Origin: Streptomyces sp. ISL-43
GTDB lineage: Bacteria > Actinomycetota > Actinomycetes > Streptomycetales > Streptomycetaceae
NCBI RefSeq assembly: GCF_018614195.1
Contig: NZ_JAGGOT010000044.1
Location: 1 to 64,000 of the forward strand
Reading direction: 5' to 3'
DNA: 64,000 bases
The notes beneath the pieces are model-generated. The model searched no databases. It had not been told where the DNA came from and worked only from the letters and a program-made list of their open reading frames with translations. This document shows, piece after piece, positions 1 through 8,523 of the stretch; position 1 is the first letter of the stretch; the number at the start of each line of letters is the position of its first letter. A program made the translations under genes and the position numbers.

Positions 1-150
1 AACGACTCCTAGAACCCAAGTCCTGGTCAGCCGCCCCTTCGTGCACCCGAGGCCTACGAGGCCACGCGCCCGGTCGGCCCTGGGGCTCCGCCCCGGACCC
101 GCGCCTCAAACGCCGACGGGGCCGGTCGGGCCGCGCACGCGGTGTACGGG

Positions 151-906
151 TCAGGCCCCCTGGCCCTTCGCGGCCGCCTTCGCGGCCTTCTCCGCCGCCT
201 CCGCGGCCTCCCACTCCGCGATCACGTCGATCGGCGGCGGCGCCTTCGCCAGGAAGACCCACGTGAAGTACACCGCCAGCACCATCGGCGGCAGCTTCAG
301 CCCGATCAGCACCCAGCCCAGCTGCGTCGCGTCGCCCCACCAGTACAGCGGGAAGAGGATCGCGTACTTCGCGAGGAAGATGAGGCCCCAGGCCAGGCTG
401 GCCTTGGTGTAGGCCTTCTTGCGCCCCGGGTTGCGCGTGCGCCAGGACAGGTTCTCCTTGAAAACCGGCCCCAGGATCACGCCCAGCAGCGGGAAGCCCA
501 CCAGCGCCGAGAGCGTGAAGGCCACGCCCAGACCGGCCCCGTAGATCATGCCTGGCAGATAGAAGCCCTTCGGGCTGCCGGTGAAGAGCGCGAAGGCGAC
601 GCCGACGCCCACGCCGAAGACGCCGCTGAAGGCGTGCTTCACCGTGTCCTTGCGCAGCAGCCGCACGATCACCAGCAGGACCGCGACCGCGCCCGCCGCG
701 ATCGCCGAGAGCTTCACGTCCTTGTTGATCGTGTAGATCATGACGAAGAGCAGCCCGGGGAGCATCGTCTCCACGGTGCCGCGGATGCCGCCGAAGGCGT
801 CGAAGAGCGCGGCCTGCGTCACGGCCGCCTGATCCGCGGCGGGATCCGTACCGGAATCGGTGCGGGGGTCCGTTCCGGGCGAGTTCGGTTTGTCGAGTGA
901 CGTCAC
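151..906 (-). CDS. DUF3159 family integral membrane protein
   Basis: This 251-aa protein has an acidic, disordered N-terminus of about 45 residues and then several hydrophobic helices (for example MLPGLLFVMIYTI, AIAAGAVAVLLVIVRLL and GLGVAFTLSALVGFPLLG). It ends in a charged Ala/Lys-rich tail. The pattern matches the actinobacterial DUF3159 family, whose function is unknown. The start is placed at a GTG reading VTSLDKPNS, because it lies 2 bp past the stop of the upstream OB-fold gene; a longer reading frame would run back through that gene. The tight spacing implies one operon with the OB-fold gene. In many actinobacteria this pair precedes trkA potassium-uptake genes, which would lie to the left of the window. 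Confidence 0.85.
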   Translation of the reverse strand: MTSLDKPNSPGTDPRTDSGTDPAADQAAVTQAALFDAFGGIRGTVETMLPGLLFVMIYTINKDVKLSAIAAGAVAVLLVIVRLLRKDTVKHAFSGVFGVGVGVAFALFTGSPKGFYLPGMIYGAGLGVAFTLSALVGFPLLGVILGPVFKENLSWRTRNPGRKKAYTKASLAWGLIFLAKYAILFPLYWWGDATQLGWVLIGLKLPPMVLAVYFTWVFLAKAPPPIDVIAEWEAAEAAEKAAKAAAKGQGA

Positions 907-908
907 CG

Positions 909-1337
909 TCAGTGCTCCTGTCCGAGCGGTCGGAGTTCGTACTTCGGGTTGAAAAGCACCCGACGGCCGTGGCTCATCGAGATCCGCCCGGAGGCGATCA
1001 TGCGACGGCCTGGTTCGATTCCCACGATCGAGCGACGACCGAGCCATACGACGTCCAGCGCGGCGGAGCCGTCGAACAGCTCCGCTTCCAGGGCGGGTAC
1101 ACCCGCCCGCGGCCGCAGCGTGACGGTACGCAGGGTCCCGGTCACCTTGACTATCTGACGGTCGTGGCAGTCGCAGATCCGCGTGCACCCCGCGGCTTCT
1201 GCGTCCTCCTGCAGTTCCGCGGAATGCAGGTCCTCCTGCGAGGTGGACAGCCGCTCTATCATCCGGCGGAACCGACCCGCCGGCCTGGCGGGCTTCGCCG
1301 GCTTCGCCGGCTTCTCGGGACGCGGTTCAGCACTCAT
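909..1337 (-). CDS. OB-fold nucleic-acid-binding domain protein
   Basis: This 142-aa protein has a Pro/Ala/Lys-rich N-terminus and then a single OB-fold-like beta barrel. The barrel covers about residues 50-135 (RQIVKVTGTLRTVTLRP, ALEAELFDGSAALDVVWLGRR, GRRMIASGRISMSHG). It resembles the tRNA_anti/RecG-wedge type of OB fold found next to DUF3710 and DUF3159 in actinobacteria. Binding to DNA or RNA is inferred from the family, and no catalytic residues are visible. It is translated just upstream of the DUF3159 gene and lies downstream of kdpE. In many relatives it directly follows DUF3710, so kdpDE look inserted between them here. Confidence 0.85.
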   Translation of the reverse strand: MSAEPRPEKPAKPAKPARPAGRFRRMIERLSTSQEDLHSAELQEDAEAAGCTRICDCHDRQIVKVTGTLRTVTLRPRAGVPALEAELFDGSAALDVVWLGRRSIVGIEPGRRMIASGRISMSHGRRVLFNPKYELRPLGQEH

Positions 1338-1361
1338 ACAGGAAGCGTACCGGCGCGCCCA

Positions 1362-2048
1362 CTACCTCTCGAAGCGGTATCCCATGCCCGGTTCGGTGAT
1401 GAAGTGCCTCGGGTGCGAGGGGTCCCCCTCCAGTTTGCGGCGCAGCTGCGCCATGTAGACCCGCAGGTAGTTGGTCTCGGTCCCGTACGACGGCCCCCAG
1501 ACCTCCTGGAGCAGCTGCTTCTGGCCGACCAGCTTGCCCCGGTTGCGGACCAGTACCTCCAGCAGGTGCCACTCGGTGGGCGTGAGGCGCACGTCGCGGC
1601 CCTCGCGCACCGCCTTCTTCGCCGCGAGGTCCACCGTGAAGCCGTCGGTCTCGACGATCACCTCGTCCTCGCCGGACCCGGCGGCCGGTTCCGCCCGCCG
1701 GACGGCGGCGCGGAGCCTGGCCAGGAGCTCGTCCATGCCGAAGGGCTTGGTGACGTAGTCGTCGGCGCCCGCGTCCAGGGCCTCGACCTTCTCGTCGGAG
1801 CTGTGCCGGGCGGAGAGGACGAGGATCGGGACGCGGGTCCAGCCGCGCAGCCCCTTGATCACCTCCACGCCGTCCATGTCGGGCAGGCCCAGGTCGAGGA
1901 CGACCACGTCGGGGTGGCGGGCGGCCGCCAGTTCCAGGGCGCTCGCCCCGTCGGCGGCCGCGTCGACCTCGTACTTGCGTGCCTTCAGGTTGATCACGAG
2001 GGCTCGGACGATCTGGGGTTCGTCGTCCACCACGAGCACCCGGGTCAT
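1362..2048 (-). CDS. kdpE: KdpE-type response regulator
   Basis: This 228-aa OmpR/PhoB-family regulator has a receiver domain at about residues 1-115. The acidic pocket is VDDE, the phosphoacceptor is Asp52 in VVVLDLGLPD, and the conserved Lys lies in DYVTKPFG. A winged-helix output domain covers about 130-225 (LTPTEWHLLEVLVRN, the VWGPSYGTETNYLRVYMAQLRRKLE region, and GMGYRFE at the end). It is the partner of the KdpD kinase, whose last codons overlap its ATG (ATGA). Known KdpE proteins activate the high-affinity potassium ATPase operon under potassium limitation. No kdpFABC genes are in this window, so its targets must lie elsewhere. Confidence 0.92.
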   Translation of the reverse strand: MTRVLVVDDEPQIVRALVINLKARKYEVDAAADGASALELAAARHPDVVVLDLGLPDMDGVEVIKGLRGWTRVPILVLSARHSSDEKVEALDAGADDYVTKPFGMDELLARLRAAVRRAEPAAGSGEDEVIVETDGFTVDLAAKKAVREGRDVRLTPTEWHLLEVLVRNRGKLVGQKQLLQEVWGPSYGTETNYLRVYMAQLRRKLEGDPSHPRHFITEPGMGYRFER

Positions 2049-4684
2049 TGAGGGCCTGCCTTCTGTCGTATCGAATCAAGATCGAAATCCATGGGGTGCC
2101 CGTCGGGCCCATCCCGCCGGTCGGCCCCGCCGCGTGCGCTGCGGCCCTCGCCGTCCACGCTCACGTGGCCCCGCGGGACCCCGCCGGTGACCGCTCGCAG
2201 GGTGAGCACCATGGTCAGCCCGCCGCCGGGGGTGTCCTCGGCGGCCAGGGTGCCGTCCATGGCCTCGGCGAAACCGCGCGCGACCGCGAGGCCGAGGCCC
2301 ACGCCGGCCCCGCGCGGGGCGTCCCCGTGCCGCTGGAAGGGGGCGAAGATCCGCTCCTTGGCCTCGTCGGGCACGCCCGGCCCTCGGTCGACGACCCGCA
2401 CCTCGACCCGGTCGCCGAGGAAGCTGGCCGCCACCAGCACCTGCTCCCCCGCCGGGCTGTACTTGACGGCGTTCTCGACGACGTTGGCCACGGTCCGCTC
2501 CAGCAGCCCGGGGTCCACCGCCACCATGGGCAGGGTCTCCGGGACGTCCAGCAGGACGCTGTCCTCGGGTACGCCGCCCAGCGCCATCGGGACCACCTCG
2601 TCGAGGTCGATCTCGCGGATGAGCGGGGTGACGGTGCCGGTCTGGAGCCTCGACATGTCGAGCAGGTTGCCCACGAGGTGGTCGAGCCGGTCGGCGCCGT
2701 GCTCGATGCCCTCCAGGAGCTCGGCGCGGTCCTCCTCGGACCATTCCACGTCATCGGAGCGCAGGGAGCTGACGGAGGCCTTGATGGAGGCCAGCGGCGT
2801 ACGGAGGTCATGGCTGACGGCGGCCAGCAGCGCGGTCCGGATCCGGTTGCCCTCGGCCATCCGCCGGGCCTCCTCGGCCTCCCCGACCAGGCGCTGCCGG
2901 TCGAGCACCACGGCGGCCTGGGCGGCGAAGGCGCCGAGCACGCGCCGGTCCGCGGCGGGCAGCACCCGCCCGGACAGGGCCAGCGCCATGTGGTCGCCGA
3001 TCGGCATGTCCACGTCGGCGTCCTCGGGACGGGCGACCGGGTTCGGGCCCACGCTGCCGGCCGGCTGCCAGGGTTCGACGTCGCTCTCGCGCTCCAGCAG
3101 CGCCACCGATTCCATGGCGAAGGTCTCGCGCACCCGCTCCAGCAGCGCGTTCAAGGTGGTCTCGCCGCGCAGCACGCTCCCGGCGAGGAAGGACAGGATC
3201 TCGGACTCGGCGCGCAGCCGGGCGGCCTGGTGGGTGCGGCGGGCGGCGGCGTCGACGACGGAGGCCACGGAGCCCGCGACGCCGAAGAAGACCACGATGG
3301 CGACGATGTTCTTGGGGTCCGAGACGGTGAAGCGGTGGACGGGCGGGGCGAAGTAGTAGTTCAGCAGCAGGGAGCCGACGGCGGCGGAGGCCAGCGCCGG
3401 AAAGAGCCCGCCGAGCAGCGCGGCGGCCACGGTCAGGGCCAGGAAGAGCAGCATCTCGTTGGCGATGCCGGGGTCGTTGTCGACGTGCGTGAGCAGCGCC
3501 GCGAGCAGCAGCGGCATGACGACCCCGGCCACCCAGCCGGCCACGATCCTGGTCCGTCCGAGCCGGGCCGCCGAGCGGACCACGGGCAGGCCGCGGCTTC
3601 TGGCGGCCTCCTCGTGCGTGACGATGTGCACGTCGAGGTCGGGTCCGGAGTCGCGGGCCACGGTGGCCCCGACCCCGGGGCCGAAGACGTACCGCCAGGA
3701 GCGGCGGCGGCTGGAGCCGAGCACGATCTGGGTGGCGTTGACCCCGCGGGCGAATTCGAGCAGCGCCTCGGGGATGTTGTCACCGATGACGTGGTGAAAC
3801 GTTCCTCCGAGGTCCTCGACCAGTGTCCGCTGGACCGCGAGCTCCTTCGGGGAGGCCGCGGTCAGCCCGTCGCTGCGGGCGATGTACACCGCCAGGATCT
3901 CGCTGCCGGAACCCTTCGCCGCCACCCGCGACGCCCGCCGGATCAGGGTGCGCCCCTCGGGTCCGCCGGTGAGCCCCACGACGATCCGCTCGCGCGCCTG
4001 CCAGGTGGAGCGGATGTTGTGCTCGCCCCGGTACTGCTGGAGGTACTCGTCGGCCCGGTCGGCGACCCAGAGCAGCGCGAGCTCGCGCAGCGCGGTCAGG
4101 TTGCCGGGGCGGAAGTAGTTGGACAGGGCCGCGTCGACCTTGTCCGACTTGTAGATGTTGCCGTGCGCCATCCGGCGCCGCAGCGCCTGCGGCGACATGT
4201 CGACCAGCTCGATCTGGTCGGCCCGGCGCACCACCTCGTCCGGCACGGTCTCCCGCTGCCGCACGCCCGTGATCGACTCCACCACGTCGCCGAGCGACTC
4301 CAGGTGCTGGATGTTCACGGTGGAGATCACGTCGATCCCGGCCCGCAGCAGCAACTCCACGTCCTGCCAGCGCTTGGCGTTGCGCGAGCCCGGCACGTTG
4401 GTGTGCGCCAGCTCGTCGACCAGCGCTATGGCCGGCCTGCGGGCGAGGAGCGCGTCCACGTCCATCTCGGTGAAGGCCGCGCCCCGGTAGGAGAGCTCCT
4501 TGCGCTCGATCCGTTCCAGGCCGTGCAGCATGACCTCGGTGCGCGGCCGCCCGTGGTGCTCGACGAAGCCGACGACGCAGTCGGAGCCGCGCTCCACCCG
4601 GCGGTGGCCCTCCGAGAGCATGGCGTACGTCTTGCCCACGCCCGGTGCCGAGCCGAGATAGATCCGTAGCTTGCCGCGTCCCAT
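2045..4684 (-). CDS. kdpD: KdpD-type sensor histidine kinase
   Basis: This protein of about 879 aa begins MGRGKLRIYLGSAPG. It has the N-terminal KdpD domain with a Walker A motif (GSAPGVGKT, residues 8-16) and the VDELAHTNVPG motif. A universal-stress-protein-like domain follows (about 240-370), then four closely spaced membrane segments (about 390-500). The cytoplasmic C-terminal part is a GAF region, a HisKA domain with phospho-His near residue 625 (AAVSHDLRTPLASI) and an HATPase domain (NVVENAVKYSP, DRGPGVP, GVGLGLAVARGF). The chosen start matches the family; an in-frame upstream ATG would add 42 residues without similarity. KdpD senses potassium and ionic conditions and phosphorylates KdpE, with which it overlaps by 4 bp. 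It is transcribed away from the DUF3710 gene. Confidence 0.92.
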   Translation of the reverse strand: MGRGKLRIYLGSAPGVGKTYAMLSEGHRRVERGSDCVVGFVEHHGRPRTEVMLHGLERIERKELSYRGAAFTEMDVDALLARRPAIALVDELAHTNVPGSRNAKRWQDVELLLRAGIDVISTVNIQHLESLGDVVESITGVRQRETVPDEVVRRADQIELVDMSPQALRRRMAHGNIYKSDKVDAALSNYFRPGNLTALRELALLWVADRADEYLQQYRGEHNIRSTWQARERIVVGLTGGPEGRTLIRRASRVAAKGSGSEILAVYIARSDGLTAASPKELAVQRTLVEDLGGTFHHVIGDNIPEALLEFARGVNATQIVLGSSRRRSWRYVFGPGVGATVARDSGPDLDVHIVTHEEAARSRGLPVVRSAARLGRTRIVAGWVAGVVMPLLLAALLTHVDNDPGIANEMLLFLALTVAAALLGGLFPALASAAVGSLLLNYYFAPPVHRFTVSDPKNIVAIVVFFGVAGSVASVVDAAARRTHQAARLRAESEILSFLAGSVLRGETTLNALLERVRETFAMESVALLERESDVEPWQPAGSVGPNPVARPEDADVDMPIGDHMALALSGRVLPAADRRVLGAFAAQAAVVLDRQRLVGEAEEARRMAEGNRIRTALLAAVSHDLRTPLASIKASVSSLRSDDVEWSEEDRAELLEGIEHGADRLDHLVGNLLDMSRLQTGTVTPLIREIDLDEVVPMALGGVPEDSVLLDVPETLPMVAVDPGLLERTVANVVENAVKYSPAGEQVLVAASFLGDRVEVRVVDRGPGVPDEAKERIFAPFQRHGDAPRGAGVGLGLAVARGFAEAMDGTLAAEDTPGGGLTMVLTLRAVTGGVPRGHVSVDGEGRSARGGADRRDGPDGHPMDFDLDSIRQKAGPQ

Positions 4685-4774
4685 GCGCTCATTCTCGGGG
4701 ACATTTCCCCCGATCACGCGCCGATCGCGGCGTCCGAGCCGATCCCTGACGGTTCCCTGACACCCGGCGGGTAC

Positions 4775-4814
4775 GGCCGTGGGCCGTACCCCCGAAGGAG
4801 TACGGCCCACGGCC
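4775..4814 (-). terminator. Stem-loop terminator after the DUF3710/dut operon
   Basis: A perfect 15-bp inverted repeat (GGCCGTGGGCCGTAC at 4775-4789, its complement at 4800-4814) has a 10-nt loop. It lies just past the DUF3710 stop and before kdpD. No U-tract is obvious, as is common in Streptomyces. It probably ends the dut-DUF3710 transcript and isolates kdpDE. Confidence 0.65.
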
Positions 4815-4846
4815 GGAAACGATCGCCTCGTGCGGCGCCCTGGCGA

Positions 4847-5629
4847 TCAGCGGACCTCGGTGATCTCCGGGCCGCGTTCCAGCTGGCCCATGCCGCCGCC
4901 GAAGCGGGAGCCTTCCTGGTCCTCGGTCTGCACGCCGTCCGGCACCATCTGCGCGTCGTTCGGCAGCTTCAGGACGATCGGGTCCCGCGGGGCCATCGGG
5001 CCCTCGCCGCGGACCACGACGGTGTCCAGGAAGATCCGCTCCAGCACGCCGGCCGACTCGGGACGCACCGCGCCCTGGCCGGAGATGACGCCGCGCAGGA
5101 ACCAGCGCGGCCCGTCCACACCGACGAAGCGGACCAGCTGGGCGCCGGTCTGCCCGTCCGGAAGCGGTACGGGGACCTGCGCGCGCAGCTCCCAGCCCAG
5201 CGGACCCTCGACCTCGTCGATGATGCCGCCCTGCTTGGTGATGCCGTCGGCGATCTCCTCGCGGACCTCGCCCCAGATGCCTTCCTTGCGCGGCGCGGCG
5301 AAGGCCTGCAGCTGTACGGCACTGTCCCCGAGCACCACGGTCGCGGCGACGATCGCGTCACCGGCGACCTCGACGCGCAGCTCCATGCCCTCGGCACCCG
5401 GTACGAGGATGCCGCCGAGGTCGACCCGGCCCTCCTCGGGGTTGCCGGGGACCTCGGAGACGTCCCAGGGGCCGTCGGGCCGCGGGGCCGGCGGCAGGTT
5501 CACCCTGCGCGGACGGGCCTCGTCGGTCTCCTCCACGCCGTTCTGCTCATCGGCGCCGACGCCGTCGACGACCTGCTCGGCCGCGCCGCCGTCCTTGACG
5601 GAGTCGTTCTTCTTGCGACGTCCGAACAC
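4847..5629 (-). CDS. DUF3710 domain-containing protein
   Basis: This 260-aa protein begins (GTG) FGRRKKNDS, the characteristic N-terminus of the actinobacterial DUF3710 family. A strong ribosome site (GGGAAGGA, 7 nt upstream) fixes this start over a longer frame. The first 60 residues are charged and disordered. The rest forms the conserved domain (VDLGGILVPGAEGMELRVE, a VRFVGVDGPRWFLRG segment). The biochemical role is unknown. The gene starts 1 bp after the dut stop codon, so the two are very likely co-transcribed and translationally coupled. That arrangement is widely conserved in actinobacteria. Confidence 0.9.
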   Translation of the reverse strand: MFGRRKKNDSVKDGGAAEQVVDGVGADEQNGVEETDEARPRRVNLPPAPRPDGPWDVSEVPGNPEEGRVDLGGILVPGAEGMELRVEVAGDAIVAATVVLGDSAVQLQAFAAPRKEGIWGEVREEIADGITKQGGIIDEVEGPLGWELRAQVPVPLPDGQTGAQLVRFVGVDGPRWFLRGVISGQGAVRPESAGVLERIFLDTVVVRGEGPMAPRDPIVLKLPNDAQMVPDGVQTEDQEGSRFGGGMGQLERGPEITEVR

Positions 5630-5630
5630 G

Positions 5631-6164
5631 TCACTGTCCTTCCCGGTCGGATACGACCGAAGCGTAGCCATTCCCACCCTGCTGACCAGCGCCGGATCCG
5701 GCCACGGCCGCATGACCTCCGGTGGAGCCGAAACCCCCCTCGGCCCGCGCCGAGCCGGGAAGTTCCGCCACCTCATGGAAGCGCACCTTCTCGACCCGCT
5801 GGACAACCAGCTGGGCAATGCGGTCGAAACGCTCGAACCTGACGCTCTCGCGCGGGTCGAGATTGACCACGATTACCTTGATCTCCCCACGGTACCCGGC
5901 ATCCACCGTCCCCGGGGCATTCACGAGCGCGAGCCCGCAGCGGGCGGCCAGGCCGGAGCGCGGGTGCACGAACGCCGCGTACCCGTCGGGCAGCGCGATG
6001 GAGACCCCGGTGGGCAGTACGGCGCGCTCGCCCGGCTCCAGTTCGGCGGCCACGGTGGTGACCAGATCGCAGCCGGCGTCGCCGGGGTGCCCGTAGGCGG
6101 GGATCGGCACCTCCGGGTCGACGCGCCTGATGGCCACGTCCACGCCGGTGTTGTTCTCAGACAT
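5631..6164 (-). CDS. dut: dUTP diphosphatase (dUTPase)
   Basis: This 177-aa trimeric-type dUTPase hydrolyses dUTP to dUMP and pyrophosphate, keeping uracil out of DNA and feeding dTMP synthesis. All five family motifs are visible: GDAGCDL (motif 1), HPRSGLAARCGL (2), GTVDAGYRGEIKV with the catalytic Asp (3), RIAQLVV (4) and a Gly-rich RAEGGFGSTGGH arm (5). The ATG overlaps the thioesterase stop (TGATG), and a GAGGTG ribosome site precedes it. The last 20 residues are a low-complexity Gly/Ala/Ser tail. Confidence 0.95.
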   Translation of the reverse strand: MSENNTGVDVAIRRVDPEVPIPAYGHPGDAGCDLVTTVAAELEPGERAVLPTGVSIALPDGYAAFVHPRSGLAARCGLALVNAPGTVDAGYRGEIKVIVVNLDPRESVRFERFDRIAQLVVQRVEKVRFHEVAELPGSARAEGGFGSTGGHAAVAGSGAGQQGGNGYASVVSDREGQ

Positions 6165-6748
6165 CAGGGGTTCACCTCGAAGGCGCGTGCGCGCCTGACC
6201 TGGTCCGGGTCGGCCATCGCCGCCCGGATCTCCTCGGGCCGTCCGTTGTCGATGAAGTGGTCGACCTTCACCTCGATGAAGAGGGCGTCCGCGCGCAGTG
6301 CGACGGGCCCCTGCGGGCCACCTATTCGACCGACCGCGCTGGAGTAGATCTTCCGGCCGGCGACGGCGGTGACCTCGGCCTCCAGGTACAGGACGGTGTC
6401 CACGGGCACGGGCCGGACGAAGTCCGTCTCCAGCCGGCCGGTGACGGCGATGACGCGCAGCAGCCAGTTCAGGGAGCCCAGGGTCTCGTCGAGCGCGGTG
6501 GCGAGCACGCCGCCGTGGGCGAGGCCGGGGGCGCCCTGGTGGGCGGGCTTGACCGTGAACTCCGCGGTGACGCGCACGCCCTCGCCCGCGCGGGCCGCCA
6601 GGTGGAGCCCGTGCGGCTGGCCGTCCCCGCAGCCGAAACAGTGCTCGTAGTGCGCACCGAGGAGCTCGCCGGGCGCCGGGGCGTCGGGATGCCTGACCGG
6701 CGGGGCGGCATCGGCCGGGGGCGTCAACGCTGTGTTTCGTCCACTCAC
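6164..6748 (-). CDS. PaaI-family hotdog-fold thioesterase
   Basis: This 194-aa protein has a single hotdog domain at about residues 45-170. The N-terminal part has an unusual CFGCGDGQPHGLHL stretch, often seen in actinobacterial members. The active-site helix reads LAHGGVLATALDETLG. Family members hydrolyse acyl-CoA or acyl-carrier thioesters; the substrate here cannot be assigned. The GTG start (VSGRNTALTPP) is chosen because longer frames run into the divergent DUF3093 promoter region. Its stop overlaps the dut ATG by one base, so it heads the thioesterase-dut-DUF3710 operon. Confidence 0.88.
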   Translation of the reverse strand: MSGRNTALTPPADAAPPVRHPDAPAPGELLGAHYEHCFGCGDGQPHGLHLAARAGEGVRVTAEFTVKPAHQGAPGLAHGGVLATALDETLGSLNWLLRVIAVTGRLETDFVRPVPVDTVLYLEAEVTAVAGRKIYSSAVGRIGGPQGPVALRADALFIEVKVDHFIDNGRPEEIRAAMADPDQVRRARAFEVNP

Positions 6749-6806
6749 AGCCGCAGACCTTACCCGCGCGGCTACCCACCGGTCGCCTCGTGGCAGGCTT
6801 GGCCGC

Positions 6807-7268
6807 ATGCAGCTCTCCCCCGCGCACCACGACGAACGCCTGACCGCCCCCCGCTCCTGGTGGGGCATCGCCGCGCTGACCGGTCTCGCGTGCGCGCTGA
6901 TGCTGCTGCCGCTGGGCACGCTGCCGCTGCTGGCCGGGCTGGTCGGGGGCACCGCGCTGACGGGGCTGCTGGTGAGTTCGTACGGATCCCAGCGCGTGCG
7001 CGTGGTGGGCGGCGCGCTGGCCGCCGGGGACGCCCGGATCCCCGTGGCGGCCCTGGGCGACCCGGAGATCCTGGACGCCGAGGAGGCCCGCGCCTGGCGG
7101 ACGTACAAGGCCGACACGCGCGCCTTCATGCTGATGCGCAGCTACGTTCCGACGGCGGTGCGCGTCGAGGTCACCGACCCGGCGGACCCGACCCCCTACG
7201 TCTACGTCTCCACCCGCGAGCCTCAGGCCCTGGTGGCGGCCATCCGCGCGGCGCAGGCCGCGGCCTGA
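6807..7268 (+). CDS. DUF3093 family membrane protein
   Basis: This 153-aa protein has two adjacent hydrophobic segments near the N-terminus (GIAALTGLACALMLLPL and LLAGLVGGTALTGLLV). A soluble C-terminal domain follows, with the family segments VVGGALAAGDARIPVAAL and TPYVYVSTREPQALVAAI. DUF3093 is a conserved actinobacterial family of unknown function. The gene is divergent from the thioesterase-dut operon, with 58 bp between the starts, so the promoters must overlap there. The ATG was preferred to an upstream in-frame ATG at 6732 because that would overlap the opposing coding sequence. Confidence 0.85.
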   Translation: MQLSPAHHDERLTAPRSWWGIAALTGLACALMLLPLGTLPLLAGLVGGTALTGLLVSSYGSQRVRVVGGALAAGDARIPVAALGDPEILDAEEARAWRTYKADTRAFMLMRSYVPTAVRVEVTDPADPTPYVYVSTREPQALVAAIRAAQAAA

Positions 7269-7296
7269 CCCCTGCGAGGGATCCGGGCGGCGGGCC

Positions 7297-8214
7297 TCAG
7301 GCGCGCAGATCCGGGTCGAGACCCTCGATGGCGGCTCCGGCGGCCCCGGGAAGGGCCTGGACGGGCTGCTCAAGGGGCGGAAGCGGCCGCAGGGCCGCCC
7401 AGGGCACGGCTCGGCCCCGCAGGTCCGTACGTACCTTCTCGGCGAGTCTGCGGGTGTCCCTGCGGTTCATGACCGCTCCGACGGCCGCGCCGACCATGAA
7501 CGGCATCAGGTTCGGCAGGTTGCGGAACATCCGCTTCGTGATCTGCTGGCGCAGTTCGCGCTTCATCTGACCGCCCAGTGCGACGTTCAGCGTCGTCGGC
7601 TTGGTCAGGTCCACCCCGCGCTCCTCCGTCCACGACGTGAGGTAGGCGAAGCTGCGTTCCTTGAGGTTGCCGGGCGGGCGCAGGCCGTAGACCTCGTGGA
7701 GTTCGGCGATGAGCTTCAGCTCGACGGCCGCGACCGCGGTGATCTCGGCTGCCAGCTCGGCCGGCATGGCGGGCGGCACGGGCAGCATGGCCGCCGCACC
7801 GATCCCGGCACCGACGGTGGAGGTCGCGATGGCGGCGCCCGCCATCAACCTGTCGGCGAGCTGATCGGGACCGAGGCCCGGGAACTGCGCGCGCAGGGTC
7901 GCGAGGTCCCGAACCGGAACGCGCAGTGCGTTCTCGATGACTCGGTCGGTGAGGTAAAGGGCGGCGGCCCTGGCACTTTCGCCGCCCTTGCGCACACCGT
8001 TCTTGACGGCTTGCAGCCGACGGACCCCGGAGCTGTTCCGGGACCCCTCGTCAGCCTCGGAGGCCGACGGCACCGCCTCGGCGGTGTCGGGGAGCACGGC
8101 GGGTACGCCGGGGGCTCCAGGGGCCGTTTCCAGGTCCTTGGTTCCCGCCCGCGTCTCCGCCGGATCACCAGGTTTCCGGAAGCGGCGCTTCCGAAATGGT
8201 GTCGAGCCAGTCAC
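7297..8214 (-). CDS. Conserved Streptomyces protein with hydrophobic core (EcsC-like?)
   Basis: This 305-aa protein opens with about 75 charged, Pro/Ala-rich, probably disordered residues. A conserved body follows, with a glycine/alanine-rich hydrophobic stretch (LMAGAAIATSTVGAGIGAAAMLPVP) and a second one (LPNLMPFMVGAAVGAVMNRRDT). The pattern of an amphipathic region around a Gly-rich membrane-like segment resembles EcsC-type proteins, but I cannot confirm that. It starts with GTG, without a clear ribosome site, 12 bp after the DUF4193 gene and may be its operon partner. It converges on DUF3093. Function unknown. Confidence 0.7.
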   Translation of the reverse strand: MTGSTPFRKRRFRKPGDPAETRAGTKDLETAPGAPGVPAVLPDTAEAVPSASEADEGSRNSSGVRRLQAVKNGVRKGGESARAAALYLTDRVIENALRVPVRDLATLRAQFPGLGPDQLADRLMAGAAIATSTVGAGIGAAAMLPVPPAMPAELAAEITAVAAVELKLIAELHEVYGLRPPGNLKERSFAYLTSWTEERGVDLTKPTTLNVALGGQMKRELRQQITKRMFRNLPNLMPFMVGAAVGAVMNRRDTRRLAEKVRTDLRGRAVPWAALRPLPPLEQPVQALPGAAGAAIEGLDPDLRA

Positions 8215-8226
8215 GGCCGACGCCTA

Positions 8227-8523
8227 TCAGTCGCAGTCGCGACAGATCGGCTGACCGTTCTTCTCGCGTGCCAGCTGGCTGCGGTGGTGCACCAGGAAGC
8301 AGCTCATGCAGGTGAACTCGTCGGCCTGCTTGGGCAGGACCCGGACGGCCAGCTCCTCGTTGGAGAGGTCGGCGCCGGGGAGCTCAAGGCCCTCCGCCGA
8401 GTCGAATTCGTCCAGGTCGACATTCGAGGACGACTTCTCGTTACGACGAGCCTTCAGCTCTTCGATGCTGTCGTTGTCGACGTCGTCGTCGGTCTTGCGC
8501 GGGGTGTCGTAGTCCGTTGCCAT
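8227..8523 (-). CDS. DUF4193 zinc-ribbon protein
   Basis: This 98-aa acidic protein begins MATDYDTPRKTDDD. It has an Asp/Glu-rich first half and a C-terminal metal-binding module with two Cys pairs (CMSC and CRDC) separated by about 20 residues containing VHHRSQLA. This is the DUF4193 family, highly conserved in actinobacteria. A role near RNA polymerase or in general stress has been suggested for such small zinc proteins, but none is shown here. A strong GGGGGAGA ribosome site supports the ATG. The gene lies next to cutRS as in S. coelicolor. Confidence 0.9.
   Translation of the reverse strand: MATDYDTPRKTDDDVDNDSIEELKARRNEKSSSNVDLDEFDSAEGLELPGADLSNEELAVRVLPKQADEFTCMSCFLVHHRSQLAREKNGQPICRDCD

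Noticed and set aside
2048..4669. A plus-strand open frame of 873 codons
   Set aside because: It is antisense to kdpD, which has all domains in order. High GC gives long antisense frames. The composition (Gly/His/Arg-rich) is not protein-like.
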